This document shows, one piece after another, positions 25,768 to 35,584 of a stretch of DNA of 64,000 nucleotides. The stretch covers positions 1 through 64,000 of the forward strand of contig JAKOGH010000656.1 of NCBI GenBank assembly GCA_024811115.1, read 5' to 3'. The stretch is from Terana coerulea. Taxonomy: Eukaryota > Basidiomycota > Agaricomycetes > Polyporales > Phanerochaetaceae. The position numbers and the translations under genes were made by a program. Each line of letters starts with the position of its first letter. Position 1 is the first letter of the stretch. The notes beneath the pieces are model-generated. The model searched no databases and was not told the origin of the DNA. It saw nothing but the letters and a program-made list of their open reading frames with translations.

Positions 25768-26298
25768 CGGTGAGAGTCAGATGTCTACTTAAATATCATG
25801 GCAATCAGTCGTAGAGTTCGCAAGTCGGTACACTGTCACTTCAGCAACTCACCTTCACCCAGGATATTTGGCGGGCGCCGAAAACAAATGCACCCGCTGG
25901 AAAACACGGAATCTCCAGCTGCGGAGGTTTTACGGTCAGCTTGAGCCTGGTCCGAGTGGTCCTGAGAGCCAGTCAGAGCTCGTGAAATCAGAGTGAGAGA
26001 GAGGAGTGCCACAGAGTGGCCGGCTGCTCCGAGCCGTCACGGCGGACTAGTGATCCGGGACCCCGGCCACCAAACTACGCAACAGCACGGACTCTTCCAC
26101 CAGCTCGACTTTTCCACTAAAACTCATGCCACTATTCCATGTACGTGTTCAGCTCGTCGAAGCAAGAGAGCTAACCAACGTCCGCATAGAAATTGGCCTC
26201 TGCGAATTTCTGCCGCGCAGGGTGCACGAGGTCCAGCTTTTACTGAACTGTTTGACCGCGAGGGTACCTTCGCAGTTATAGCACACCCAAGTTGCAAT
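25768..26298. promoter_or_regulatory. divergent region carboxypeptidase copy 2 / Zap1-like gene
   Basis: This 531-bp region separates two divergent start codons. I looked for a yeast-type zinc-responsive element (ACCTTNAAGGT) and did not see a full match; only ACCTTC half-words occur. A GT...AG pair at about 26139-26189 may be a 5' UTR intron of the Zap1-like gene. Confidence 0.4.
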
Positions 26299-28319
26299 AT
26301 GGCAGCCAATCGCCCCTCACACCTGCCTCACACCTCTCGGCCTCCTGCATCCACGGAGGGACACAGTGTTTTCGAGGACACTACACTCATTCGTCGCCGC
26401 TACCCAAAAAGATCGCCGCAATTTGCGATCAAGACCGCGTACCAGCAATTTTCTGCGCTGAGGACGACAGGCGACGCAGAACACGAATTGGAACGCGGGA
26501 AATTGGAGACATTAGCCTCGCTTGCAGAAAACGCCCGTCGCTGCGAGATGGAAGCCTCCCCGGTCGCATCATCATGCGAAGAGTGCGTGCAGGTATGCGA
26601 GGAGGGCACCTGCGAAGTCCCGCTCACTGAAGAATGCACCGATCAATGCGTCGTTGTGCCCTGTAACGACGCGCACCATCAATTAGTCTCGTGCGAAGCA
26701 GCAAATGCACTTGGAGGATGCGAGATTATGTGTTCGGATGACACGGATTGCGCAGTTCCCCTCGAGACCTTGGTGAGCATCACCTTACCCCCCGGTTGTG
26801 TACGCCAATGAATTCTCATCCGCCGCAGATGCAATGTTGTCCAGAGTATCAACATTTATTCACCGACCCCAGACAACAAGGGACCTCAGCGCAGAGTCTT
26901 TTCAGCTGGCCTACATTTCACGACCAATTCACGCAGGCTTACACGGGACAAGGATTCTCTACCCAAGACTTTCCCCATGCTCACGATGCCTCATTTTATT
27001 CTTCCGCTTCCTCGTCCCTCGTTCCCACGCCTCGCTCAACGACCAGCCCAGTCTCACTTCCCTTCCACTCACCGCTGCTACCGGGGCAGAGCCGGCCTAT
27101 GGTTAATTCCCATTCTCTCAACCAGTTGTCGTGCATGTGGGGGGAACTGCGGGGCAACGTTTGCCACTATGAGCGAGCTTGTCGGCCACGTGAACCTGCA
27201 GCACCTCCGCCTTCCTGTCCCCAACTCGGCGCCGTCTATATTCCCCCAGACATTCTCCCATCAGCATCAGTCCCAGCGGGATGACGCCGCTGCATTGTCG
27301 TGCTTATGGGCCGACTGCCAAGTCTACCCCACGCCCAACTCGGTTCCTGGTCCGTCGGTGGGCAACCAGACGGACAACGCTCTCGGTGTGCTGGCGAGCC
27401 ACTTGCTGCAGGATCACCTTGGTCTGCAGACTCCTCCGTCACCCGTTGGCAGGGACGCCGCTGGCAACACCGAGGTGTCAAGCAAGTCGTCAGACTCATC
27501 ACCGACCCCGCCGATATCGTGCCCGCCAACGCCGGCACCCGAACACGACTGTTCCGCGCCCCATGCGCATGTCTGCAGGTGGAAAGACTGTGGAGAGAGC
27601 TTTGTGTCGTGTGATGCCCTCACTGGCCACATCACGGCAAATCACGTCGGTGGTGGCAAAGCCCACTATGACTGCTACTGGGAAGGATGCTCGAGACACG
27701 GACAGCACGGCTTCGCCAGCAAGCAGAAGATTTGCAGACATCTACAGGTTTGTCACGGCCTCCGCCCGCCCGAGACCGAAGCGCTGACCGGAGTTGTAGA
27801 GTCATACTGGGCACCGTCCGTTCCAATGCAAAATATGTCAGCAGAACTTCTCGGAAGCCGCAACGCTAGCACAGCACATGCGGCGTCATACCCAAGAAAG
27901 TTAGTGATTTTGTTGACTTCATCGCTCTGGAAGTGGCTGATCTCACCTTGTATAGAGCCTTATGTTTGCGACTACCCAGGTTGCGGGAAATCATTCGCTA
28001 TTACGGGTGCCCTTACGATTCACAAACGGACTCACAACGGGGACAAGCCATTCAAATGCTCATTCTGTGATAGGTATGCTTGAGTTTACCGTGCCGGCTT
28101 TTTCGTCACTAAGATTTGTCTAGGGCTTTTACGGAGTCGTCCAACCTATCAAAGCACCTACGCACTCATACTGGGGCACGGCCGTATCCATGCACGGAGG
28201 TGGGATGCACGAAGTTATTTGCTCGTCCTGACCAGCTGGCGAGACATATGACGGTCCACCGCAGGAAGGATGGTAAAGTTGAGCAGGAGGCTGGCGTCGA
28301 GATTGCAGAGCCCGCTTGA
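26299..28319 (+). CDS. Zap1-like zinc-responsive C2H2 transcription factor
   Basis: This is a nuclear transcription factor with eight C2H2 fingers, arranged like yeast Zap1, which induces zinc-uptake genes under zinc shortage. Exons are 26299-26772, 26829-27747, 27800-27899, 27956-28073 and 28124-28319. One surplus G in the six-G run at 27139-27144 must be removed (CMWGNCGATF), giving 601 residues. An N-terminal Cys-rich block (residues about 93-150) holds 11 Cys, including [13 protein letters not shown] and [10 protein letters not shown]. Finger pairs begin CMWGNC and CLWADC, separated by a Pro/Ser linker, then CRWKDC, CYWEGC, CKIC, CDYPGC, CSFCDR and CTEVGC, with TGHRPF, QEKPYV and NGDKPF linkers. 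The WxxC fingers plus [12 protein letters not shown] are what point to Zap1. Zinc sensing by the Cys block is inference. Confidence 0.85.
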
Positions 28320-28489
28320 CATGGAGCTGCGGAGGGTCCGTCCATGAAACATGTTTGACTTATTCTTGTTTATTGTGCGTCACTATGCTCTCGATGTTTT
28401 GGCTGAGTACGATGCATATTACTGTATATGTAAGAACAATGTTACACCGGACATGCTGGTTGTACAGATCGCGCACTATAGTCCAAAGA

Positions 28490-29583
28490 TCATGAGTAAA
28501 CAACGTCCACCTTATGGCGTACGCACTTCCGCCTCAGCCTGTCCCGAGCATACTGTCGATCCCACTCTTTTCCTAGGATTGATTCTGTGTCCTTTGTTTC
28601 AGTCGTCGCCCTGTCGCCGTCGATAGCTCGGGCCATGCTCCACCAATTAACAGGCCACACGACTGCGAGACGCTTCGCAAGAGCCAAGACACTAATGCCC
28701 TCCGGGAGAGCCCACTTCCCATCGCTCATCTCGACCCAATCGTCTACCTCCAACGTGTGCAAATTTGGGCACATGGAGGCCACAGAGAGACGAACTTCGG
28801 CGGTGCGCCTTGGACGGTCAGGCGGCGCACGTCCGCCATCGTCCAGCGGAGGTTGAGCTGAGTGCTCGTGCTCGGGTAGTACTTGCGCATGTGGTCGATG
28901 ACGCGCCGCATCTTGGGCGTCCAGTCGTACTTGAGCTCGAGGTGCGTGACTTGGACCGGCATCGGCAGCAGGCGGCACTGGTCGAAGATGTCGTCGAAGC
29001 CCCAATCGACGTACACGAGCGTGACGCGGCGCAGGTTCGGGACGAAGACGGGGAGCAGGCTGAGTGTGTAGAGCGTCGTGGATACGGCCTCCGCGGCGCG
29101 GTCGCCGTCCGCGTACAACCGGATACCTGGGGAGTGTGCGTGCTTGGGACGGCACTCGACGTGGAACGTGATGGAGCGGCAGAGCCGGTGCGCAATATGG
29201 CATGCGTTCTGGACGAGGTATGTTACGCTCTTCTGGAACGAGGCGCGGGGGCGAAGCATGGTGAGGTAGTGGGTCGCGTACTTGGGTGTCATAATGTGCA
29301 CGTCGCACATCGAGATACGGAGAAAGACGCTAAGCCAAGTGTGGCTGACGAGGCTGAGAGAAACGGAGAGGGAAATTCTCTCGTCCGTGGGGAGCTCGGA
29401 GCTCCATGCGTCGTAGATTATCTTCTCGACCAATTCGACTGGAAACGTTCCTCGGCCGTCCATGATGCAAAGGGTATTGGGGGTGTGTCCTGGTATAAGT
29501 GTGTCAAGAATACTCTGGGACATAATTTTGTGATGGTTGAAAAAGGAGAGTTGTACTGAGCCAGGATGTTCGAGGCCTCTCAT
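28490..29583 (-). CDS. F-box-like protein (basidiomycete expanded family)
   Basis: The N-terminal region FPVELVEKIIYDAW...RISLSVSLSLVSHTWLSVFL matches the degenerate F-box seen in large mushroom families; such proteins would recruit targets to SCF ubiquitin ligases. Leucine-rich segments follow (LPVFVPNLRRVTLVYVDWGF, MPVQVTHLELKY, SMCPNLHTLEVDDWVEM) and end near HKVDVVYS. There are no introns in 1094 bases. A one-base change near 28795-28805 is needed to pass from VRRLTVQGAP to VRLSVASMCPNL; adding one base gives 365 codons. Possible starts are 29583, 29523 and 29463 (MDGRGTFPVEL); the last fits the family best. The target is unknown. Confidence 0.7.
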
Positions 29584-29907
29584 TAAGAATGTTTTGGATG
29601 AGTGCGTCGGATGCGCGGAAGCTAATGCGGATCCCGATCGTATTAGCTTAGCCCCAACATTGTAGGGTATACATGGCCATTATGCATCCGCTGCCCATGA
29701 CGGTTAACCAGTCGCGCTGAACTTCCGGAGCTTACAGCGTTCGGCCAGCTCGGAGTGCAAGAAGGATGAATGAGGTATCGATGAGGGGGCGCAAGCGCAA
29801 ACCGCTACACCAACCAAAAGCAGAGACCCGGTGCTAGGATCTGATCGGAAACTGCCGATCACACAAAGCTCTTGCGCTCTAAGCGCCTGCCTCCCACTGC
29901 CCCGCCG
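29584..29907. other. spacer, F-box gene / cytidylyltransferase-like gene
   Basis: This 324-bp region lies between two minus-strand genes and should hold the F-box promoter. No other feature was seen. Confidence 0.4.
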
Positions 29908-30839
29908 TTATTCCAAGAAATTCACTAGAGGCTCATCGGCCTTGAATGGATCATTGTTAATAGCTTCCTCCATGTCGACAGCCTTGAACACAGTTTCTGG
30001 CCTGCCTTTGATGGTACCTCTTGTCAAGATAGGCGTCGCACTGCGGGGAGTCCACGTTTGGCACTACCAACGTCGTCAATCCTGTTGTCGGCTTGGTTGG
30101 GATGCTTTTGCCTGCAATGAAGGTGGTGAGGATGATGTGGCTGGATAACACATTGCGCACGCACGTAAGTTCTTGACAAGGTCGTAGCCTCTGACCCTTT
30201 CCCTGTCGTAAGCAGGGTCTATCGACGCTCCTTCGTTGACTGCCACGTAGTCAATTCGATGCGCATTTACGAATGCTTCTTCTATCCTCCACGGCGCGTC
30301 CTCTATTATCTCGTCGACCCAGCGACAATGCCGAAGCAATTCACACCTCTCAATGTGTGGTAGCCTGGTCTTGTTACCATAGCGCTCGCAGACATCGTCC
30401 GCGAACACCCCAACTAGAAGGTGTACTGAAGGGAATGACAGTTTGGCTTGTCTGAGCTGCAATGCATGGCTGGGAAGACGGGATGAACAGTGAGTAGTAC
30501 ATTTTCGGGTATCCGGCTCGCCGCTCACCCTGCATTCAGAGGGTCAAAAGGTCCGTCGACATACACCCTCTGTGTTCTGTGCGCCTTCACCTCAGACCCC
30601 AGCGCTCTCTGCACATACTCTTGTATGCTATTCGCGGCCAAGGACGGTGTACCGAATGTGTCTATGGCGGCCTGTGACGCCGGCGGCTCGCGTACGTTTT
30701 CCGTTGTGGGTCCATCGGCTAGGCCTAAGTCGGCTATGCTCGACTCGAGCGACCGCTGCCCCTCCGAGACGAAGTCGTATTCGGCCAAATCGTCATTCGA
30801 GAAGACGGAGGATGCGTCGATAGACCGCCGCATCGCCAT
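29908..30839 (-). CDS. choline-phosphate cytidylyltransferase-like protein with altered catalytic motifs
   Basis: The fold is that of CTP:phosphocholine cytidylyltransferase, the rate-limiting enzyme of CDP-choline synthesis. After a Ser/Glu-rich N-terminus (MAMRRSIDASSVFSNDD), the core reads RVYVDGPFDPLNAGHALQLR, then LLVGVFADDVCERYGNKTRL, RCELLRHCRWVDEIIEDAPW and AHRIDYVAVNEG. The usual HxGH nucleotide-binding motif is NAGH here, encoded across an intron (AAT GCA GG / C CAT). The later RTxGxSTSD signature is degenerate (PTKPTTGLTT), and the HDD found after FVA is replaced by VNEG. The C-terminus probably ends VFKAVDMEEAINNDPF...NFLE at 29908, needing a one-base shift or small intron near 30040. 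An alternative upstream Met lies at 30902. It may be a pseudoenzyme or have another substrate. Confidence 0.75.
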
Positions 30840-31175
30840 GGTCGGAAGTTTTGCAGTGAGAGGGCAAGCTATGAGGCTACTTACACGAGGCAGGAACCCC
30901 ATCAGCAGCCCTATTTACCTCTTGGGACAAATATATACATACACCCTTTCGCTCACGTCTGCTCATCGTGCCCTGAATTGCGATTCAAGGGCAGATCGCA
31001 CAAGAGCGATTCCTGTTCTCACAGCTAGCGTTTGTCGTAATGCGTTGCATCACTGTCGGCGCCGGAGTCAATAGTTAGGATGTGTGAGCGTGCCGCACTG
31101 ATAACACGAGCACATCTCCGAGGACTGATCACCACTCCGGCTTCATTCAAAGCACAGACAGGGTTCCATCTGTCC
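30840..31175. promoter_or_regulatory. divergent region cytidylyltransferase-like / OHCU decarboxylase
   Basis: This 336-bp spacer lies between divergent start codons. No clear TATA box or repeated operator was found. Confidence 0.35.
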
Positions 31176-31774
31176 ATGTCGTCCACATACCCATCCCTCG
31201 CAGAGGTCCGTGCTTCCACCTCGGATCCAAGCGGTCCCCTCGCCAGAGCGCTCGCGGTCCTTTTCGAGGCGTCGCCCACGCTCTCTTCCCACCTCGTACC
31301 CCAAGTAGCAGCCCGCCTGCCCGCCGCGAACGTGCCCAGCTATGCCGCGCTCATCGACACCGCGCTCGACGTCATTGATCAGTGGGAAGATACCCTGAAG
31401 GCCCAGTTCGTCGCCGGGCACCCGCGCATCGGCGCTGTGAAGAACCTCTCGCAGCTCAGTGCGCAAGAGCAGGCGCGGGTCACGACGCCCCCGGAGATAC
31501 TTGCACGCTTGCAGCACCTGAATGCGTGCTATGAGCACCGCTATCCCAGCCTCATATACATTACCTTCGTAAACGGACGGACGAGGACCGAGATCATGTA
31601 CGAAATGGAGGACAAGCTGGGCTTCCCGCAGTCACTCAGTCCCACGGAACCTGGAGTTGAGGGGATGGCCCAAGTCGTGGTTGGGGGACGGAGTGGAAGG
31701 GGGAATTGGAGAGGGCAGTGCAGGATGTGGGACGGATAGCGAAGAGCAGACTTCGTGCACTGAGGATCGAGTGA
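31176..31774 (+). CDS. 2-oxo-4-hydroxy-4-carboxy-5-ureidoimidazoline (OHCU) decarboxylase
   Basis: OHCU decarboxylase carries out the last step turning urate into S-allantoin in purine catabolism, usually in peroxisomes. The start is MSSTYPSLAEVRAS at 31176. Family features are LARALAVLFEASPTLSSHLV, VAGHPRIGAVKNLSQLSAQE (the GHPRIG active-site loop), HLNACYEHRYPSLIYITFVN and GRTRTEIMYEMEDKLG. The frame is lost in the five-G run at 31683-31687; adding one G restores EWKGELERAVQDVGRIAKSR and a stop at 31774, giving 199 residues. It has no introns and no PTS1. Confidence 0.88.
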
Positions 31775-32125
31775 AGAGTAACCTGACGCAGGTCAGTATT
31801 GACCCCCTTGAGCCCACGCACTCATGAAACCTCTCCTGCAGAGGGTGCATGACTCTACACCCTGGAAGTCGCACATACAGACACGTACTTTTGCGAGCGC
31901 AAGTACAAATAATAAATTGGGTATCTTCAGCCTTACATCCGAATAAATGAAGGATAACAATCTAGGTAGAACACCAGAAGTCAGCCCAGAGCATACTTTA
32001 CATAACACCTAGTCCAAGGTTGTAGAAATGGTGGACAGACTCCTGATTGATAGTCCGTCACTGCTGTTCATTCGTTCGGCCTTGCGCTGCGAGAGCGAGC
32101 CTGTCAGGTGTGTGGGGGCCAGGAT
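31775..32125. other. convergent 3' spacer OHCU / J-protein gene
   Basis: This spacer holds 3' UTR sequence of both genes. A possible extra 3' exon of the J-protein gene lies at about 32019-32108 (minus strand), reading SLSQRKAERMNSSDG, if the intron starting after GAAGCTGCA is spliced. Confidence 0.4.
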
Positions 32126-33101
32126 TTAGAGGCAGCTCACCCTTACTGCAGCTTCCCTTCGCCTTTGCCAATCCGGATTCATTCCCCGAAGCATACGAAG
32201 AAGCTCCTCTGCGTTCAGCATCTCATCCGACCCCTCAACCTCATGAACCGGCGTAGTCCTGCCCGTTGTCCCGCGAATAAGGCGTGTGCTGCGTCTTGAT
32301 TCTTCTCTCTTCACCTGAACGACTACCGTGCGGAGTGCTTGCATTTGTTCTTTCAACCTCTGGTCGGTCTTCCGTTGAGCTTCCTGCTCTCGCTCACGCA
32401 GCTTCCTCATCTCTTCCTCGAATGCCTTCTGCTTGGCCGCGTATTCTCCTTGCGGCACCTCATACTGCTTCTTATATTCTTCTTTCTTTTTCTGCTCCCA
32501 CTCCTGTCTCTCTTTCATTCGCTGTCTCATAGCCTCCATCCTTTCCTCATACTTCAGCTTCGACTGCCGATCCCACTCTTCACGCTCACGCGCCAGCTTG
32601 GCCTGCATCTCTTCATTCCTCGTACGTCCTCTCAGGAAGTTCAGTCCATTGTCGTACACCTAACGAAACGCGTCAGCTTAGCGAGCCAATTGCGGTAGCT
32701 GAAGGCAGCGTACTCGGCGCTTTGCCACGTCTCCGAGGATCTCAAACGCTTGGTACACCTGCAAGGCAGCCATCAGCAATGTTGTAGAAGGGACCGGAGA
32801 CTATTGCGGTAACCTCTCTAAAGCGTGCCTCAGTAGCCTCCTTCTCTTCCTCAGTAGTATCCAGCGGAAGCTTGTCTAAAGCGGCCCTAATCAGGTACGC
32901 TTCTCAAGTTACCAAGTGACTACTCACCGGGATGGGTCTCCAAAAGCAGACGCTTATACGCCTTGCGTACTATCCTTCTCTTCAGCGCACTGCTGACATG
33001 TAGCAATTCACTAGACTTGGCGACGTACCCGCCTCGGCTGAAGCAGACTGGGTCAGACCCAGCACATCGTACAGGGACGGCTTGTTGGCCAGAAGGCCCA
33101 T
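32126..33101 (-). CDS. J-domain protein with long charged coiled-coil
   Basis: This is an Hsp70 co-chaperone. The start MGLLANKPSLYDVLGLTQSA at 33101 begins the J domain. Helix II reads VRKAYKRLLLETHP and the HPD motif is formed across an intron (CAT CCC G / AC AAG, giving HPDK). Then come KLPLDTTEEEKEATEARF and REVYQAFEILGDVAKRRVYD. The rest is a highly charged helix (REREEWDRQSKLKYEERMEA, MRQRMKERQEWEQKKKEEYK) with a DNAJC17-like look, followed by a short tail (GSDEMLNAEELLRMLRGMNP). There is no G/F-rich region or zinc finger. The C-terminal end is uncertain (stop at 32126, or one more exon). Its specific client or splicing role cannot be told. Confidence 0.82.
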
Positions 33102-33513
33102 GCTAGGGGAACGAGTCCAGGGCGGGGTGATAGGAAGGTTTAGGGCTCTTCTCCAGCCCAGCGACGAGAGACCGGAAGGTGAGAACGAACGAGTTCGTTT
33201 TCGACCTAGTCCGACTTGATGCCCATTGACGCCTACGACAGTACGCGCCGTGTCACGTGCCCGCGATATGCTAGCGGCGGGAGAAGTGGCCGCGACCGTC
33301 GTGCTGCCCGCTGGCAACGCCGTCGACCGAGGCTTGCTCGCTGTGCCCCACAGCCCCCACCCCCAACCCGGTACTCTCTTTCGAATTTTCGTCGGCCTCT
33401 CGCGTTTCACACACACGTACGCGAGCATCAAACCTAGCAGTAATTAGTCGATCGACGGCGGGCGACGCGTACGGCAGCCCAGCACACGGGGAACTCATTC
33501 ACGGGGCAAGAAC
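33102..33513. promoter_or_regulatory. divergent region J-protein / chromodomain gene
   Basis: This 412-bp GC-rich spacer lies between divergent start codons. No TATA box was seen. Confidence 0.35.
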
Positions 33514-35010
33514 ATGGCCAAAACGAGATCGGCACCGGGCGAGCCGCAGCCAGACAGGCCCACCAAGCGGCGCCGTACCGTCACCCCGTCTCTTTCGGCC
33601 CCAGTCACGGACTACACCACCTCTCCGTCCGCCCCAAAGTCTGTCAAAGTTGGCGACAAGACGTACAAAGTCACCCCCATTCTCGACATATTTTTCAAAT
33701 TCTGCGTCGAGCGGCACCAGATCCATCTGCGCCGCCAGGCGGGTCTGCCGCTGCCCTGGACCGAGGACGAGACTCTCGCGGAGTACCCGTTCACGAATGT
33801 GTTCCGCGTGTTCGACCGGAACACGCAATATATTCTGAACAACGTGATCCAGAATGGGAGCCAAGACCTAGAAGAGGCCGTCTTCAGGGTCCTTTTGTTC
33901 CGCACCTTCAACAAGATTGAAACTTGGGAGCTCCTCGAATCGCAGCTCGGCGAGCTCAGCTGGAGGGAATTCAAGATCAAGGAATATGAAGACGTTCTAG
34001 CGAACGCAGATGAAAAATTGTACAGGGCGGCGTACATTATAGGGGCACCTCGGCTGGGGTACGAGAAGAACTATTCAAATCACCTCAGACTCATGGAGAC
34101 TATGATGACGGAGGGAGAGCTTCCGCTGCGCTTGATGGAATTCAAGCACCTCAAGGACGCGCACGGGCATCTAGTCCTATACCCAAGTATCGGAGACTTT
34201 ATGGCCATGCAGTGCGTGCTGTCCTCTCGTACTCCAGATGCCCCTAGCTGACCTTCGGACAGAATACTCCTCGACCTGAACATGCTCACCCACTTCAACT
34301 GGAGCGAAGACGAATGGGTTGCCCTTGGTCCGGGCTCGCTCGCCTGCCTCAAAAAGATGTTCAACGAGGGCGACATGGACGAGCACGACCCACGCCGCGC
34401 CGAGGACGCCGTGCGCTGGCTGCGCGACAACCAGTTTGCGTGGTTTTCGCACATCGGCATCAAGCCCACCCAGATCCCGCGCCTGCACCCGGACAAGACC
34501 CCGGGGCTGAGCATGGTCGACATCGAGCACGCGCTGTGCGAGTGCGAGAAGTACTCGCGCGGCCGTTTCCCGAGCATCAAGCTCAAGACCGGCCGCGCGC
34601 GCACCCGCGTCGCGAAGAACGTCTTCGCGCCGCAGCTCGCGCGCCCGCCGACCGCCGCCGTCCCCGCGCACTGGCTCGCGCCGCGCACGGACGCGCCGGA
34701 GCTGACGTACCCGGCCGCGCTCGACGGCGAGAACGCGTACGAGGTTGAGCGCATCATCCGCGAGCACCGCGACGGCGACCGCCTCCTCGTGCGCTGGCTC
34801 GGCTGGGGCCCCGAGTGGGACACCTGGGAGCCGCGCGAGAACTTCGACGGCTCGATGCCGCTCGTCGAGCGGTGGGAGAAGGCGAAGGCGCGCATCTTCG
34901 CCGGGCTCAAGAAGCGCAGCACACCGCGCGTGCGTGCCGACTGGACGCAGAAAGATGAAGCGGACAAAGAGAAGTCCGAAAGACGATCTGTGCGACGCCG
35001 CACGATGTGA
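33514..35010 (+). CDS. 5-hmdU DNA kinase helical-domain-like protein fused to a chromodomain
   Basis: Two exons (33514-34211, 34263-35010) give 481 residues with intact frame. A basic N-terminus (PTKRRRTV, possible nuclear signal) precedes a domain of about residues 45-300 that matches the helical domain attached to phage 5-hydroxymethyl-dU DNA kinases (HMUDK_hel): DIFFKFCVERHQIHLRRQAG, PWTEDETLAEYPFTNVFRVF, DRNTQYILNNVI, FRVLLFRTFNKIETWELLE, LYRAAYIIGAPR, SIGDFMAMQ, DEWVALGPGSLACLKKMF. No P-loop kinase motif is present. At about residues 391-440 is a chromodomain (AYEVERIIREHRDGDRLLVR then WLGWGPEWDTWEPRENFDGS) with aromatic-cage positions Tyr, Trp and Trp kept, so it should read methyl-lysine on histones. 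Exon 2 is very GC-rich. The domain name is from memory; function is unknown. Confidence 0.82.
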
Positions 35011-35584
35011 CAACTTCTTGTATTTCCAGAAGTCCGAACTTATCTCTACTTATGTTACTCTTGCTGTGCATAGTTGCTGTCTTTCTTGTTGCATGTTCGT
35101 CCAGTCTTGCTGTACATAGTCGCTGTTGTTTTTGCTTAGTCCACTTACTTTAGCTCTGTCATCGTACCACTTACCCTAGGATCATACTTGTGCCTAGACC
35201 ATGTACGCCTCTCATAGTGTTGCCGCAGTTTCGTAAGACAGCTCAGATTGCCTTATACGAGAAATAGTACCTATTACATGAAGAAATAGGCAGTGCATCA
35301 ATGCACCACCAGAACAGCGGTGGACCAACGTGAACGAAGAATCAGGTAGAACTCAGCGGGATAACAGATTCCAGACAGCAGCAAAAATGAGGTATGGGAG
35401 GGAGTGTGGTCGTCATCGTCGTAGGTTCACTTGATGAGAGTAATCAACGAGAAGTAAAACCGAAGGGATGAGAGATGAGGATGAAGATGCACGGCCAATG
35501 AAGTGGTGGTAAACAAGGAATGAAGCAATGAAGGCATAAGTTAGATGGAGATCCACCGGGGAGATGTCATTTGATGTACAGGCC
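35011..35584. other. convergent 3' spacer, chromodomain gene / STE50
   Basis: This 574-bp region has no coding signal. A near-duplicate pair of words (TTGCTGTGCATAGTTGCTGT near 35061 and TTGCTGTACATAGTCGCTGT near 35106) is present in the 3' UTR of the chromodomain gene. Confidence 0.45.

Noticed and set aside
27281..27787. Alternative plus-strand frame inside the Zap1-like gene
   Set aside because: Arg/Thr/Pro-rich and motif-free; the other frame carries the C2H2 fingers.
28765..29559. Plus-strand open frame of 264 codons
   Set aside because: Antisense to the F-box gene, no recognised motif, Val/Glu/Arg-rich shadow.
31176..31739. OHCU decarboxylase as a naturally truncated protein ending at 31739
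   Set aside because: Adding one G in the run at 31683-31687 restores the conserved C-terminal helix and a stop at 31774, so a sequence error is simpler.
34080..35003. Minus-strand open frame of 307 codons
   Set aside because: Antisense to the chromodomain gene, caused by high G+C; no domain seen.
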